Program-made: the position numbers and the translations under genes
Assembly (NCBI RefSeq): GCF_026015985.1
Contig: NZ_CP110389.1
Coordinates: 6,046,001 to 6,110,000 of the forward strand
Direction of reading: 5' to 3'
Origin: Rhodopseudomonas sp. P2A-2r
GTDB lineage: Bacteria > Pseudomonadota > Alphaproteobacteria > Rhizobiales > Xanthobacteraceae
Length of the DNA: 64,000 nt
The notes under the pieces: model-generated
Told to the model about the DNA's origin: nothing
Seen by the model: only the letters and a program-made list of their open reading frames with translations
Database searches by the model: none
Part shown: in pieces, positions 1-8,296 of the stretch
Layout of the letters: every line of letters starts with the position of its first letter
Numbering within the stretch: the stretch's first letter is position 1

Positions 1-270
1 ACCATCGCCCAGATGTCGGAAATCGCCTCGACCATCGCCTCGGCGGTGGAAGAACAGGGGGCTGCGACGCAGGAGATTTCCCGCAACGTCCAGCAGGCGG
101 CGCAGGGCACCCAGCAGGTTTCGGTCAACATCACCGATGTGCAGCGCGGCGCGTCGGAGACCGGTTCGGCCTCGTCGCAGGTGCTGTCCGCAGCACGGTC
201 GCTGTCGCGCGACTCGAGCCGGCTGAAGCTCGAGGTCGGCCAGTTCCTCAGCACGGTTCGGGCAGCATGA
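1..270 (+). CDS. methyl-accepting chemotaxis protein, C-terminal end (partial)
   Basis: The reading frame is open from the first base of the window, so this is the 3' end of a longer gene. The 89 visible residues are the end of the coiled-coil cytoplasmic signalling domain of a chemoreceptor: a helical stretch with an [18 protein letters not shown] core, typical of the MCP tail that follows the CheA/CheW contact tip. It would relay a ligand signal to the CheA kinase from the inner membrane. No pentapeptide CheR/CheB docking motif is seen at the C-terminus. Sensor and membrane parts lie outside the window, so the ligand cannot be guessed. Confidence 0.9.
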   Translation, partial: TIAQMSEIASTIASAVEEQGAATQEISRNVQQAAQGTQQVSVNITDVQRGASETGSASSQVLSAARSLSRDSSRLKLEVGQFLSTVRAA

Positions 271-306
271 TCGAACCAGGCGAGGCGCGTTAGTCAGCGC
301 CTCGTC

Positions 307-1200
307 TCACGCCCCGACATAGGCCGCCAGTTCGTCGGGCGTCCCCATCGGGAAGGCCGACTTCAAATAATCGAGGAAGGCCGAGACGCGCGCGCTCAGC
401 AGCCGGCGGGACGGATACAGCGTCCACAAAGCGATGTCCGGTCCGTCCACATCGCCCCAATGCACCAGCGTTCCGGCGGCGAGATCGTGACTGACAAGCG
501 AGATCGGCAGCCGTCCGGCGCCGACGCCCGCGCGCACGGCATCGCGGACCATCAGCAGCGAGGACAGCCGCAGCACCGGATCGACCGCGATGCGTGATGG
601 TCCGGCCGGCCCCCTCACGTCCCAAGCGGCCACCGGCTCGCCGGCGCCCCTCACGACGGCAGGGACAGCACGATCGTCGGCCGGACGCGCGAGGCCAGGG
701 CTCGCCACCACCACCAGCCGATCGCGCAGAAAGATGCGGCCGACAAGGCTCGCATCCGGATCGGGATTGACCCGGATCGCCAGGTCATAGCCTTCCTCGA
801 CCATGTCGACGGTGCGGTCTTCGGTCGTGACCTCAAGCCGGACCTCCGGGTATTTCAGCGCGAATCCAGCCGCGAGCTGGCCCATCGCGGTCTGGGAGAA
901 CAGCAGGGGCGCGCTGATCCGCAACGTCCCGCGCGGCCGGTCTCCGCCCGAAGCGATCGCTGCGGCCGTCTCCTCGATCTCGGTCAGCAAGGCCCCGGTT
1001 CGCTCGAACAGCGCCCGCCCCTCTTCGGTCAGCTTCGGCGTCCGCGCGCCGCGCTCGAACAGACGCAGCTCGAGGGCCGCCTCCAGTTCCGCGACACGGC
1101 GGGACAGGGTGGCTTTGGGGCGGCCAGCGGCCCGCGCGGCCCGGCCGAACCCGCCGTGCCGAGCCACAAGATTGAAGTCAGCTAGGGCAAGCAGATCCAT
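307..1200 (-). CDS. LysR family transcriptional regulator
   Basis: A 297-residue LysR-type regulator. The first 60 residues form the winged helix-turn-helix (GGFGRAARAAGRPKATLSRR region), and the rest is the periplasmic-binding-protein-like effector domain. I chose the start at 1200 (MDLLALADF) because family members begin about ten residues before the HTH; a longer ATG start exists at 1248. It is divergent from the NAD(P)-binding oxidoreductase at 1302, with about 100 bp between the two starts, the usual arrangement for a LysR protein controlling its neighbour and itself. That gap holds short direct and inverted repeats. The inducer is unknown. Confidence 0.9.
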   Translation of the reverse strand: MDLLALADFNLVARHGGFGRAARAAGRPKATLSRRVAELEAALELRLFERGARTPKLTEEGRALFERTGALLTEIEETAAAIASGGDRPRGTLRISAPLLFSQTAMGQLAAGFALKYPEVRLEVTTEDRTVDMVEEGYDLAIRVNPDPDASLVGRIFLRDRLVVVASPGLARPADDRAVPAVVRGAGEPVAAWDVRGPAGPSRIAVDPVLRLSSLLMVRDAVRAGVGAGRLPISLVSHDLAAGTLVHWGDVDGPDIALWTLYPSRRLLSARVSAFLDYLKSAFPMGTPDELAAYVGA

Positions 1201-1301
1201 ATGTTCCACCAATGAGACGATCTGTCTAAATATACTGTCTATCGGCACAAATGTGGATCGCTATTTTCCGGGTGTGTTTTCAACCAACCGGAGTGATCCC
1301 C
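1201..1301. promoter_or_regulatory. divergent LysR/oxidoreductase control region with CTGTCTA repeats
   Basis: This short gap separates two divergent starts. It contains CTGTCTA at 1222-1228 and again at 1235-1241 (13-bp period), and an AGAC-N5-GTCT inverted repeat at 1215-1227. The sequence between the repeats is AT-rich. The ribosome binding site GGAG (1290-1293) of the + strand gene is at its right edge. LysR operator function is inferred from position only. Confidence 0.4.
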
Positions 1302-2165
1302 ATGACCATCCTCGTTACCGGCGCAACCGGCACCATCGGCCGCCAGGTCGTCGAACAGCTCGTCAAGCGCGGCGCCGACGTGCGGGCGCTGGTCCGCGAT
1401 CCCGCCAAGACGAACCTGCCGGCGGGCGTCACCGTCGTGCAGGGCGATCTGCTCGACGTCGACTCGCTACGCGGCGCCTTTGCAGGTGCCTCCACCCTGT
1501 TTCTGCTCAACGCCGTGGTGGCCGATGAAGTCACGCAGGCGCTGATCGCGCTCAACCTCGCCCGCGAGGCCGGCATCGAACGGATCGTCTATCTGTCGGT
1601 GATCCACAGCGATCTCTACGTGAACGTGCCGCACTTCGCCGGCAAGTTCGGCGTCGAGCGGATGATCGAGCGGATGGGCTTCAACGCCACCATCCTGCGC
1701 CCGGCATATTTCATGAACAACGATCTCACCATCAAGGACGTCGTGCTAGGCCATGGCGTCTACCCGATGCCGGTCGGCAGCAAGGGCCTCGCCATGGTCG
1801 ATGCACGCGACATCGGCGAGATCGCGGCCATCGAACTGATCCGTCGCGAGCAGGCGACCGCCCCGCTGCCGCTCGAGCGCATCAACGTCGTCGGTCCGGA
1901 CACGCTGACCGGGGACCAGATCGCCGCCATCTGGTCGGAGGTGCTGGGTCGTCCCATCGCCTATGGCGGCGACGACACCGCAGCTTTCGAGCAGAACCTC
2001 AGGGCGTTCATGCCGGGCTGGATGGCGTTCGACATGCGGCTGATGAGCGAGCGCTTTCTCACCGACGGCATGCTCCCCGAGGCCGGCGACGTCACCCGCC
2101 TGACGGCGCTGCTGGGCCGTCCGCTCCGCTCCTACCGCGACTTCGCCAGGGAAATCGCGGCCTGA
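1302..2165 (+). CDS. NmrA-like NAD(P)-binding oxidoreductase
   Basis: A 287-residue atypical short-chain dehydrogenase of the NmrA/HSCARG or quinone-oxidoreductase-like group. It opens with the Rossmann dinucleotide motif (TGATGTIG, residues 6-13), followed by the acidic/basic pattern of an NAD(P)-sensing protein (LVRDPAKT). The start at 1302 has a good ribosome binding site (GGAG, 8 bases upstream); an upstream ATG at 1251 has none. It lies opposite a LysR gene that probably controls it. Such proteins are either redox sensors or reductases of quinones or other small electrophiles; the substrate cannot be read from sequence. The next gene, 78 bp on, is of a similar class. Confidence 0.85.
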   Translation: MTILVTGATGTIGRQVVEQLVKRGADVRALVRDPAKTNLPAGVTVVQGDLLDVDSLRGAFAGASTLFLLNAVVADEVTQALIALNLAREAGIERIVYLSVIHSDLYVNVPHFAGKFGVERMIERMGFNATILRPAYFMNNDLTIKDVVLGHGVYPMPVGSKGLAMVDARDIGEIAAIELIRREQATAPLPLERINVVGPDTLTGDQIAAIWSEVLGRPIAYGGDDTAAFEQNLRAFMPGWMAFDMRLMSERFLTDGMLPEAGDVTRLTALLGRPLRSYRDFAREIAA

Positions 2166-2243
2166 CGGCGCAGCCTCCGGTCCCACCCGAAACTTCACCG
2201 ACGGGACGGCCTCTCAGGCCTCCCGCTTTTCGAGGCAACTGCC

Positions 2244-2909
2244 ATGCAAGACTCTGCAACCGACACCGTCCAGACCCAGCCGAAGCTGCTCGTCCTCGGC
2301 GCCACCGGCGGCACCGGCCGCCTGATCGTCAACCAGGCGGTAACGCGCGGATATGACGTCACGGCCCTCGTCCGTTCAGCGGAGAAGGCCGGTGACCTCA
2401 AAGGGGCAAGACTCGTCGTCGGAGATGCCCGCGACGAAGCCGCCTTGCGTGAAGCAATCAAAGGGCGGACCGCGGTCGTCAGTGCCCTGGGCACACCGGC
2501 CAGTCCGTTTCGCGAGGTGACGCTGCTCTCCACTGCCACGCGCGCGCTCGTGAGCGCCATGAAGGCCGAGCACGTCTCGCGGCTCTTCTGCATCACGGGG
2601 ATGGGCGCCGGCGACAGCGCCGGACATGGCGGCTTTGTTTTCGACAGGCTGATTTTCCCGCTTCTGCTGCGCAAGGTCTATGCCGACAAGAACCGGCAGG
2701 AAGCCATCGTCAGGGCCAGCGGGCTCGACTGGAGTCTGGTTCGCCCGTCCGTGCTGAACGACAAGCCCGCCCGCAACACGGTGCGGGCGATCACCGACCT
2801 TACCGGCTTCCATGGCGGAACGATATCGCGCTCGGACGTGGCGGGTTTCGTCCTCGACCAACTCGGTAACGAGGCCTGGCGGCATCGCGCTCCGCTGATC
2901 ACATGGTGA
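2244..2909 (+). CDS. NAD(P)-binding SDR-like protein (NmrA/BVR-B type)
   Basis: A 221-residue single-domain Rossmann protein. The dinucleotide-binding motif GATGGTG lies at residues 19-25, then LVRSAEKA for cofactor phosphate, then the VSALGTP strand. It resembles the flavin reductase / biliverdin reductase B-like atypical SDRs, which bind NAD(P)H and lack a classical Tyr-Lys catalytic pair. It follows another NAD(P)-binding gene by 78 bp on the same strand and may be co-transcribed under the same LysR regulator. The two proteins are related in fold but not close duplicates. Confidence 0.85.
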   Translation: MQDSATDTVQTQPKLLVLGATGGTGRLIVNQAVTRGYDVTALVRSAEKAGDLKGARLVVGDARDEAALREAIKGRTAVVSALGTPASPFREVTLLSTATRALVSAMKAEHVSRLFCITGMGAGDSAGHGGFVFDRLIFPLLLRKVYADKNRQEAIVRASGLDWSLVRPSVLNDKPARNTVRAITDLTGFHGGTISRSDVAGFVLDQLGNEAWRHRAPLITW

Positions 2910-2943
2910 AGGCAGATCGGCCGATGATCCGGAGCGCGGCGTG

Positions 2944-3348
2944 CTATTTTTCCAGAAACCGGCCGGAGGCGATGCGCTTCGCCTCCTCCACCGGGCGATT
3001 GTAGATGTAGGTCCAAGCCTCGTGCACGCTGCCGTCGGCCAGCGTCACCGGCAGCGTCTCGCGCAGATACAGAGTGGGCGGATCGAAGTTCGGGCCGCAG
3101 CTTTCGTACTCGTCGAGTTCGGCCAGCAGTGCGGCCGGATCATGCATGCGATAGAGTTCGCCGGATACGACGTCGCCCGGCGCGGCGGCCCGCAACAGGC
3201 CTGGATAATGCGCGATCATGTAGAGCCGGCCGGGGCAGCGGCCCTCGCCCAGAAATTCCGCACTGCGCGACAGCAGCTTCGACATCGGATGATCGAAGCG
3301 GCGCATCAGGGTGCCGTAAACGAAGATCAGATCAAGCGCTGCAGTCAT
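2944..3348 (-). CDS. gamma-glutamylcyclotransferase-like (AIG2/GGCT) protein
   Basis: A 134-residue protein of the gamma-glutamylcyclotransferase fold. It has the substrate-loop motif VYGTLM (residues 10-15) and an acidic cluster (LDEYE) near residue 80, where the family has its catalytic Glu. Members release 5-oxoproline from gamma-glutamyl amines or amino acids, though many bacterial ones are uncharacterised. Its ATG shares one base with the stop of the upstream transglutaminase-like gene (TGATG), so it is the third gene of a minus-strand operon and is probably translationally coupled. The association with transglutaminase-like proteins suggests work on glutamyl side chains or peptides, but that is inference. 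Confidence 0.8.
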   Translation of the reverse strand: MTAALDLIFVYGTLMRRFDHPMSKLLSRSAEFLGEGRCPGRLYMIAHYPGLLRAAAPGDVVSGELYRMHDPAALLAELDEYESCGPNFDPPTLYLRETLPVTLADGSVHEAWTYIYNRPVEEAKRIASGRFLEK

Positions 3349-4172
3349 CAGTCGACGGGGTCCGGGTTCTTGATCTCGTCGGATATCACAAAGAACTTGA
3401 CCAGGTCCATGCGGCCGAAGCTGGTGGTCAGCGCCACGTCGGCGGCGTCGCGGCCGGTGCCCATCAGGATGCGGCCGATGCGCGGCTTGTTGTGGCGGGC
3501 GTCGCAGGTGTACCAGCGGCCGGACAGATAGACCTCGAACCAGCCGGAGAAGTCCATCACCGATCCGTCATAGGGAATGCCGATGTCGCCCATATAGCCG
3601 GTGCAGTAGCGCGCCGGAATGCCCATGCAGCGGCAAAAGGTCAGCGCCAGATGCGCGTAGTCGCGGCACACACCATTGCCCTGGGCGTAGACGTCATGGG
3701 CCGACTTCATCGCATGGGCATGCTCGTAGCCGAATTTCACATGGTTGTGCACGAAGGCGATGATGGTTTGCACCCGATTCCAGCCGGGCTCGGTATTGCC
3801 GAACAGCGACCAGGCGATGTCGGTGAGCTTGTCGGTCTCGCAATAGCGGCTGGCCATCAGGTAGAGCAGGCATTCGTCGGGCAGCTGGTCGATCGGCAAT
3901 TGCTGCGCCGCCGGCACCACCACGTCGGGCTGGCCGGAATCGCGCACCAGCGTGTTGCCGTGGAAGGTGATGCCGCCGGCCGGGGCCACCAGCCGGCCGC
4001 ATACATTGCCGAAGCTGTCGCGGTAATAGGTGATCGGCACGTTCGGATCGGTGGTGATGGACTCGGTGCCGACGATGTCGCTCCATCGCGACGGATGGAT
4101 GCTGAGCATCGTCACCATCGGTGTCGGCTGCGGCGCTGCATAGGTGATCTCGAAGCCGACCCTGATGAGCAT
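3348..4172 (-). CDS. transglutaminase-like cysteine protease family protein
   Basis: A 274-residue protein with a transglutaminase-like core. The Cys motif is GVCRDYAHLALTFCR in the middle of the protein. Farther on are a Trp-Phe-Glu strand (SGWFEVYL) and an Asp motif (YTCDARHN); the usual His of the Cys-His-Asp triad is not obvious in the WFEVYL position. An N-terminal beta-sandwich domain precedes the core, as in bacterial BTLCP-type proteins. No signal peptide is seen, so it is probably cytoplasmic. It sits one base after the 309-residue paralogue upstream and one base into the GGCT-like gene downstream. The substrate is unknown. Confidence 0.8.
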   Translation of the reverse strand: MLIRVGFEITYAAPQPTPMVTMLSIHPSRWSDIVGTESITTDPNVPITYYRDSFGNVCGRLVAPAGGITFHGNTLVRDSGQPDVVVPAAQQLPIDQLPDECLLYLMASRYCETDKLTDIAWSLFGNTEPGWNRVQTIIAFVHNHVKFGYEHAHAMKSAHDVYAQGNGVCRDYAHLALTFCRCMGIPARYCTGYMGDIGIPYDGSVMDFSGWFEVYLSGRWYTCDARHNKPRIGRILMGTGRDAADVALTTSFGRMDLVKFFVISDEIKNPDPVD

Positions 4173-4173
4173 G

Positions 4174-5103
4174 TTAGGTGTGTGCCTTTACGTCTTCGCC
4201 GACCGAGACGACATTGATGCTGACATCCATACCGAGGAAAGCGTCAGCCGAACCGAGATAGGTGCCGTGCAGCGGGATCGCCTGGCGCGGATCACGCGCC
4301 ACGGCGACGCGAATGAGATCGCGGCTGCCGACGATGCCGTTGGTGGGATCGAACTCGATCCAGCCCGCGGCGGGAAGATAGACCTGCACCCAGGCGTGGG
4401 TGGAGCCGCCGCCGACATAGCCATGCTGCTTATCGCCGTGAATGAACAGGTAGCCAGAGACGAAGCGCGCGGCGATACCGAGGCGGCGGCAGGCCTCGAT
4501 CATGAACAATGCGAAGTCGCGGCAGGTGCCGGACTGGGTCTGCAGCGTATCCAGCGGATGCTGGGTGCCGTGCTCGTGGCGCTTGCGGTACTTGAACTGC
4601 TTGCGGATGCCATGGGTCATACCGGCGAGGATGTTGAAGGTCGGCGTCGGCCCGTCGGGATCGAGGAATCCGCGCGCCCAGTAAGCCAGCTCGCCGTCGG
4701 GATCGCCATATTGCGGGCGGATGAATTCCCGCAGGTCGGGCAGTTCGTCGCCGTCATACATGAAGGGGTAGAAATAGGCGCGGTCGTCCGGCGTCAGCGC
4801 GAATTCATCGGTCGGCATGTGCTCGATGGTGGCGGTCGCGCTGAAGGTCAGCGTGCGGGCACGCTCGTCGAAGGTGGCGATGGCCACCGAATTGCCGAAC
4901 ACATCGTGGATCCAGCGCAGCGACATCGGCTCCGGGGTGATCTGCAGATTACCCGTGAGCATGCGGAGGTCGTGCCCGTCGCGCGGACGCAGCATGATGC
5001 GATGCTCGCCGAACGCCACCGGATGGGCATAGCGATATTCGGTCTTGTGATGAATCGTCAGCAGGGGCATCGTCGCGTCATTCATATGATGGCTATGATT
5101 CAT
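4174..5103 (-). CDS. transglutaminase family protein
   Basis: A 309-residue protein with an N-terminal beta domain (LTIHHKTEYRYAHPV) and a transglutaminase core carrying the complete triad: Cys in SGTCRDFA, His in GGSTHAWVQVYLP, Asp in EFDPTNG. These enzymes hydrolyse or transfer at amide bonds. Three Met codons lie close together at the start; the first is used here, but the one at residue 12 (MPLLTIHH) fits the family better. It is the first gene of the minus-strand operon with a second transglutaminase-like gene and a GGCT-like gene. It is divergent from the N-formylglutamate amidohydrolase at 5164. Confidence 0.88.
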   Translation of the reverse strand: MNHSHHMNDATMPLLTIHHKTEYRYAHPVAFGEHRIMLRPRDGHDLRMLTGNLQITPEPMSLRWIHDVFGNSVAIATFDERARTLTFSATATIEHMPTDEFALTPDDRAYFYPFMYDGDELPDLREFIRPQYGDPDGELAYWARGFLDPDGPTPTFNILAGMTHGIRKQFKYRKRHEHGTQHPLDTLQTQSGTCRDFALFMIEACRRLGIAARFVSGYLFIHGDKQHGYVGGGSTHAWVQVYLPAAGWIEFDPTNGIVGSRDLIRVAVARDPRQAIPLHGTYLGSADAFLGMDVSINVVSVGEDVKAHT

Positions 5104-5163
5104 ATCGTGAAATCTATACCGATGCCTGCTGATTGACAGGACGGTTTGCTGCCTCGTTAGGCA

Positions 5164-5978
5164 ATGCAGGGGAAAAGCGCTTTGAGCAGCGTCAGCGACA
5201 CTTCACTACGCCTCGGCGCCGGGGAAGTTCCCCGGTCTGGGAACAAAATGCCGGCAGCGCCTCGCCGTTTCTGCTGACCTGCGATCATTATGGCCGGCTG
5301 ATCCCCGCCATGCTGGGCGACCTCGGCCTGCCCGACAGCGAGCGGCGGCGCCATATCGGCTGGGATATCGGCATTGCCGGCGTCGCCGAGCAGATGGCAG
5401 GCGCGCTGGGCGCGCATCTGATCGCGCAGCGCTATTCGCGGCTGGTGATCGACTGCAATCGCCCGCCGGAAGCGCCGAGCTCGATCCCGATCATCAGCGA
5501 AGCCACCACGGTGCCGGGCAATGAGGGGCTGAGCCGCGACGAGGCCGAGGCGCGGCGGCGCGAGATCTTCGATCCCTACCACCAGCGTATTCGCGAGACC
5601 ATCGACCAAAGGCAGCGCGACGGCGTGCCCACGGTGCTGGTGGCACTACACAGTTTCACGCCGGTCTATGCCGGCATCGCCAGGCCCTGGCACATCGGCA
5701 CGCTCTATCAGAAAGACACTCGCCTGCCGCCGCTGCTGCTGGATTTCTTGCGCGCCGAGCCGGATCTCGTGGTCGGCGACAACGAGCCCTATGCGGTGTC
5801 GGATGCCACCGACTACACCATTCCGGTCCATGCCGAAGCGCGCGGACTGATGAATACCGGCATCGAGATCAGGCAGGACCTGATTTCGGATCAGGCCGGC
5901 GAGACGCAATGGGCCGAGCGGCTGACGCAGATCTTTGGCGAGATCGAAGCGGTGCTGAAGACGAAGGGGCTGATCTAG
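5164..5978 (+). CDS. N-formylglutamate amidohydrolase (apparent 1-base frameshift near N-terminus)
   Basis: The protein matches the N-formylglutamate amidohydrolase family, which removes formate from N-formylglutamate at the end of one histidine-breakdown route; many family members outside hut operons have unknown substrates. The body (LLTCDHYGRLIP, VIDCNRPPEAPSS, LVALHSFTP) is intact to 5978. In that frame the only start is a TTG at 5133 with an unlikely N-terminus. The +1 frame has an ATG at 5164 and reads into GEVP; adding one C to the C4 run at 5230-5233 joins it as GEVPPVWEQNAGSAS, giving a normal 271-residue protein. I therefore annotate from 5164. It lies divergent from the transglutaminase operon. 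Confidence 0.85.
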
Positions 5979-5985
5979 GTGGAGC

Positions 5986-6181
5986 TACTTCCTTCCCTCT
6001 CCCCAAGCGCAGCGAAGCTGCGCGCAGGCGGGAGAGGGTGGATCGAACACGCGCAGCGGGTTCGAGCCGGGAGAGTGGGCTCTTCTACAGCGCTTGCCGC
6101 CGTCCCTCTCCCGCCTTCGCTGCGCGAAGGCACCCTCTCCCGCTGCGCAAAGCTTCGCTTTGCTGGGGGAGAGGGAAAGAA
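5986..6181. repeat. intergenic palindromic repeat, CCCTCTCCC family
   Basis: Fills the gap between the convergent amidohydrolase and DUF3592 genes. It starts with CTTCCCTCTCCCCA and ends with the reverse complement TGGGGGAGAGGGAAAG. Further GGGAGAGGG / CCCTCTCCC pairs and GCGCAGCGAAGC-like arms lie inside, so the whole can fold into nested hairpins. The same type of element recurs at 11329, 49428, 51255, 52047 and 54403. Confidence 0.75.
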
Positions 6182-6182
6182 A

Positions 6183-7196
6183 CTACCCATGCGTCGCGAC
6201 GTAACCCGCCGCCACCGCAAATCCCGCCGCGATGGCCCACAGGAACCACGCTGCCCCGCCGCCCGGATTGAGGGTGGAGTCGGTCGGGTTGGCGGGGTTG
6301 ACGAACACGCGGACCGCCGCGCCGTTCTGGTAGTCCATGCCGAACAAGCGCATCTGCCAGCGTGGCGGCGACGGATTGCTGGTGCTGATGCTGCCGGCGC
6401 TCCCGATATAGGCGATATGGTTGAAGCGGTAGCTGTAGGTCACCTTGCGCTCGTGCATCATCGGTCCGGCGCGGCCGGTGTCGCTGTCGGCGCTTTGATA
6501 GGTCTCCACGCCCGATAGCTTGATCACGCCGGGCACCACCGGCCAGCTCCGCGCCAACCTCGACTGGCGATGCAGCGCCAGCCCGAACAGCGCGATGAAA
6601 AAACCGAACGCGCCCAGCGCCATCACCAGCGGCGACAGTTTGGGATCGGCCAGATGCGCGGCAACATAGTCCGCCATGTGCTTGCCGCCGAACGCGCCGC
6701 CGAACACGATGACCAGCACGATGACGATGCCCCAGGCCAGGCAGCCGGCGGCGCCTTTCGGCAGATCGCGCTCCAGCACCGCATCCCGCGGGTGCCGCGG
6801 ATTGTAGTAAACGGTGACATCGGCGCCGACCGGATAGCGCGCGATGGTTTCGGCAACCTCGAAATTGCCGCGGTTCTCGCCGATGTCGACGCGGTTGTTG
6901 CGCAGCTTCTGTCCGCTCACCGTGTATTCGTAGACGATATTGGCGAAGTTGCGCTGCTCAAGGCGCTGGCGATCGGCACGGGTGTCGTCGATCACCTTGA
7001 CGTCGCGCACTTCGGAAGTCGACACCACGACCTTGCCGGGCGTCGACGGCCAGTCGCTGGCGGCACGGACCTGGAGATATTTCCAGGTTGCGGCGATCAG
7101 GAAGAGGACGGCCGGCGACAGCACGATCGCATAGGCGTACCAGGGGATATCGGGCAAGGCGCGACCTCGGGAAGAACCGACGCCGGTTGACGCCAT
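6183..7196 (-). CDS. DUF3592 membrane protein
   Basis: A 337-residue inner-membrane protein with two copies of the DUF3592 pattern. Each has a hydrophobic segment, a W-P-x-x-x-G-x-V strand (SDWPSTPGKVVVS and RSWPVVPGVIKLS), a Y-x-Y strand and a closing VYYNP/VFVNPANP segment. Membrane segments are near residues 20-40, 155-175, 188-206 and 318-335. DUF3592 has no established function. The duplicated arrangement suggests an internal repeat within one gene. It runs convergent to the amidohydrolase across a repeat and is followed upstream by the LysE-type exporter on the same strand. Confidence 0.85.
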   Translation of the reverse strand: MASTGVGSSRGRALPDIPWYAYAIVLSPAVLFLIAATWKYLQVRAASDWPSTPGKVVVSTSEVRDVKVIDDTRADRQRLEQRNFANIVYEYTVSGQKLRNNRVDIGENRGNFEVAETIARYPVGADVTVYYNPRHPRDAVLERDLPKGAAGCLAWGIVIVLVIVFGGAFGGKHMADYVAAHLADPKLSPLVMALGAFGFFIALFGLALHRQSRLARSWPVVPGVIKLSGVETYQSADSDTGRAGPMMHERKVTYSYRFNHIAYIGSAGSISTSNPSPPRWQMRLFGMDYQNGAAVRVFVNPANPTDSTLNPGGGAAWFLWAIAAGFAVAAGYVATHG

Positions 7197-7238
7197 GAGG
7201 CTTGGACGCCGCGTCGGGCGGGATGGTTCAATCGCGCC

Positions 7239-7848
7239 TCAGCGCGCCCGCGTCAATGCCAGCCAGATCCCGCCGCCGATCATGAAGCCGCCGGATGCGC
7301 GCGACAGCATTCGCGTCCGCCGCGCCGAAAAGAACTTTCGCGCACGGCCGGCGAGGATTGCATAGATCGCGTCGGTGATCCCCGCGATCACCATGAAGGT
7401 GAATCCGAGGATCGCGACCTGCAGCATCTGGTTCTTCTCCATGTCGACGAACTGCGGAATGAAGGCGCCGAAGAACACCAGCACCTTGGGATTGCTGAGC
7501 AGCACCAGCAGGCCCTGCAAAGAAGCCGCCGCGCGGCGGCGCCACGTCGGCATCGAGGCCTTCGACCGGCGCGCGGATCAGCTTGATGCCGAGCCACACC
7601 AGATAGGCCGCGCCCGCCAGGCGCACCCAGTCGAACCAGTAGCCCATGGTGGCCATCAGCGTGGCCAGGCCGAGCGCGACGATGCCGATCACGACGGCCA
7701 GTCCCACTTGCGTGCCGGCAATGACAGTCAGTGCAGCGCGGGTGCCGTAGCGCAGGCCGCTGGCGATCACCAAGGTGACATTCGGTCCGGGCAACAGCGC
7801 CAGCGCGACGCAGGCGGCGACGAAGGCGAGATAGAGCTGAAGGGACAT
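7239..7848 (-). CDS. LysE family translocator, frameshifted
   Basis: A LysE/RhtB-type exporter that would move amino acids or related metabolites out across the inner membrane. The first frame gives the N-terminal half (MSLQLYLAFVAA start, ALLPGPNVTLV motif, three membrane segments) down to PPRGGF. The second frame continues with LQGLLVLLSNPKVLVFFGAF to the normal C-terminus. Removing one base from the A3 run at 7519-7521 (TTT on the coding strand) joins them as GGFLQGLLV, a 202-residue protein of normal family length. So this is either a fresh pseudogene or a sequence error. Start at 7848 has GGAG upstream. Confidence 0.85.
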
Positions 7849-7944
7849 CGATTGGCTCCGGAGCTGCGTCCTGCCTGGCCACGTGCCGGCCATGACGGCG
7901 TCGGTTCAACTCTAGCAGCAATCGGGATCGCCTCAATCGTCGAC

Positions 7945-7981
7945 TTGACATGCAACTATTTGGTTGCCTATTATCTCCGCC
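7945..7981 (+). promoter_or_regulatory. sigma70-type promoter with embedded operator; leaderless start
   Basis: A perfect -35 (TTGACA, 7945-7950) and a strong -10 (TATTAT, 7969-7974) are 18 bp apart. Between them lies the inverted repeat GCAAC-N6-GTTGC (7952-7956 and 7963-7967), placed for repression by the ArsR protein it drives. The -10 ends 7 bases before the ATG at 7982, so the transcript should begin at or next to the start codon; no ribosome binding site is present. Confidence 0.75.
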
Positions 7982-8296
7982 ATGGATGAAGTCTTCAAGG
8001 CACTGGCCGACGCGTCGCGACGTTCGTTGCTGGACCGGCTTCATGCCCGGAACGGCCAGACGCTGAACGAACTGTGCGACGGCCTCGCCATGAGCCGGCA
8101 GGCGGTGACCAAGCATCTGGCGATCCTGGAGGCCGCCAATCTGGTCGCGACCATCAGGCATGGCCGCGAGAAGCTGCACTATCTCAATCCCGTGCCGATC
8201 TTTGACATCGGCGAGCGCTGGATCAGGAAATTCGAGCGCGGCAAGCTCACCGCGCTCAGCGCCTTGAAACGCCAACTGGAGAAGGACGATGAGTAA
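7982..8296 (+). CDS. ArsR-type winged-helix repressor
   Basis: A 104-residue HTH regulator of the ArsR/SmtB family: ALADASRRSLLDRL, then a recognition helix in LAMSRQAVTKHLAILEAANLV, and a wing around IRHGREKLHYL. The start at 7982 (MDEVFKALAD) is the family's usual start. It belongs to the subgroup paired with SRPBCC/AHSA1 proteins, has no metal-binding Cys pair, and overlaps the next gene by 8 bp. It most likely represses its own promoter through the palindrome between -35 and -10. The signal that releases it is unknown. Confidence 0.9.
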   Translation: MDEVFKALADASRRSLLDRLHARNGQTLNELCDGLAMSRQAVTKHLAILEAANLVATIRHGREKLHYLNPVPIFDIGERWIRKFERGKLTALSALKRQLEKDDE

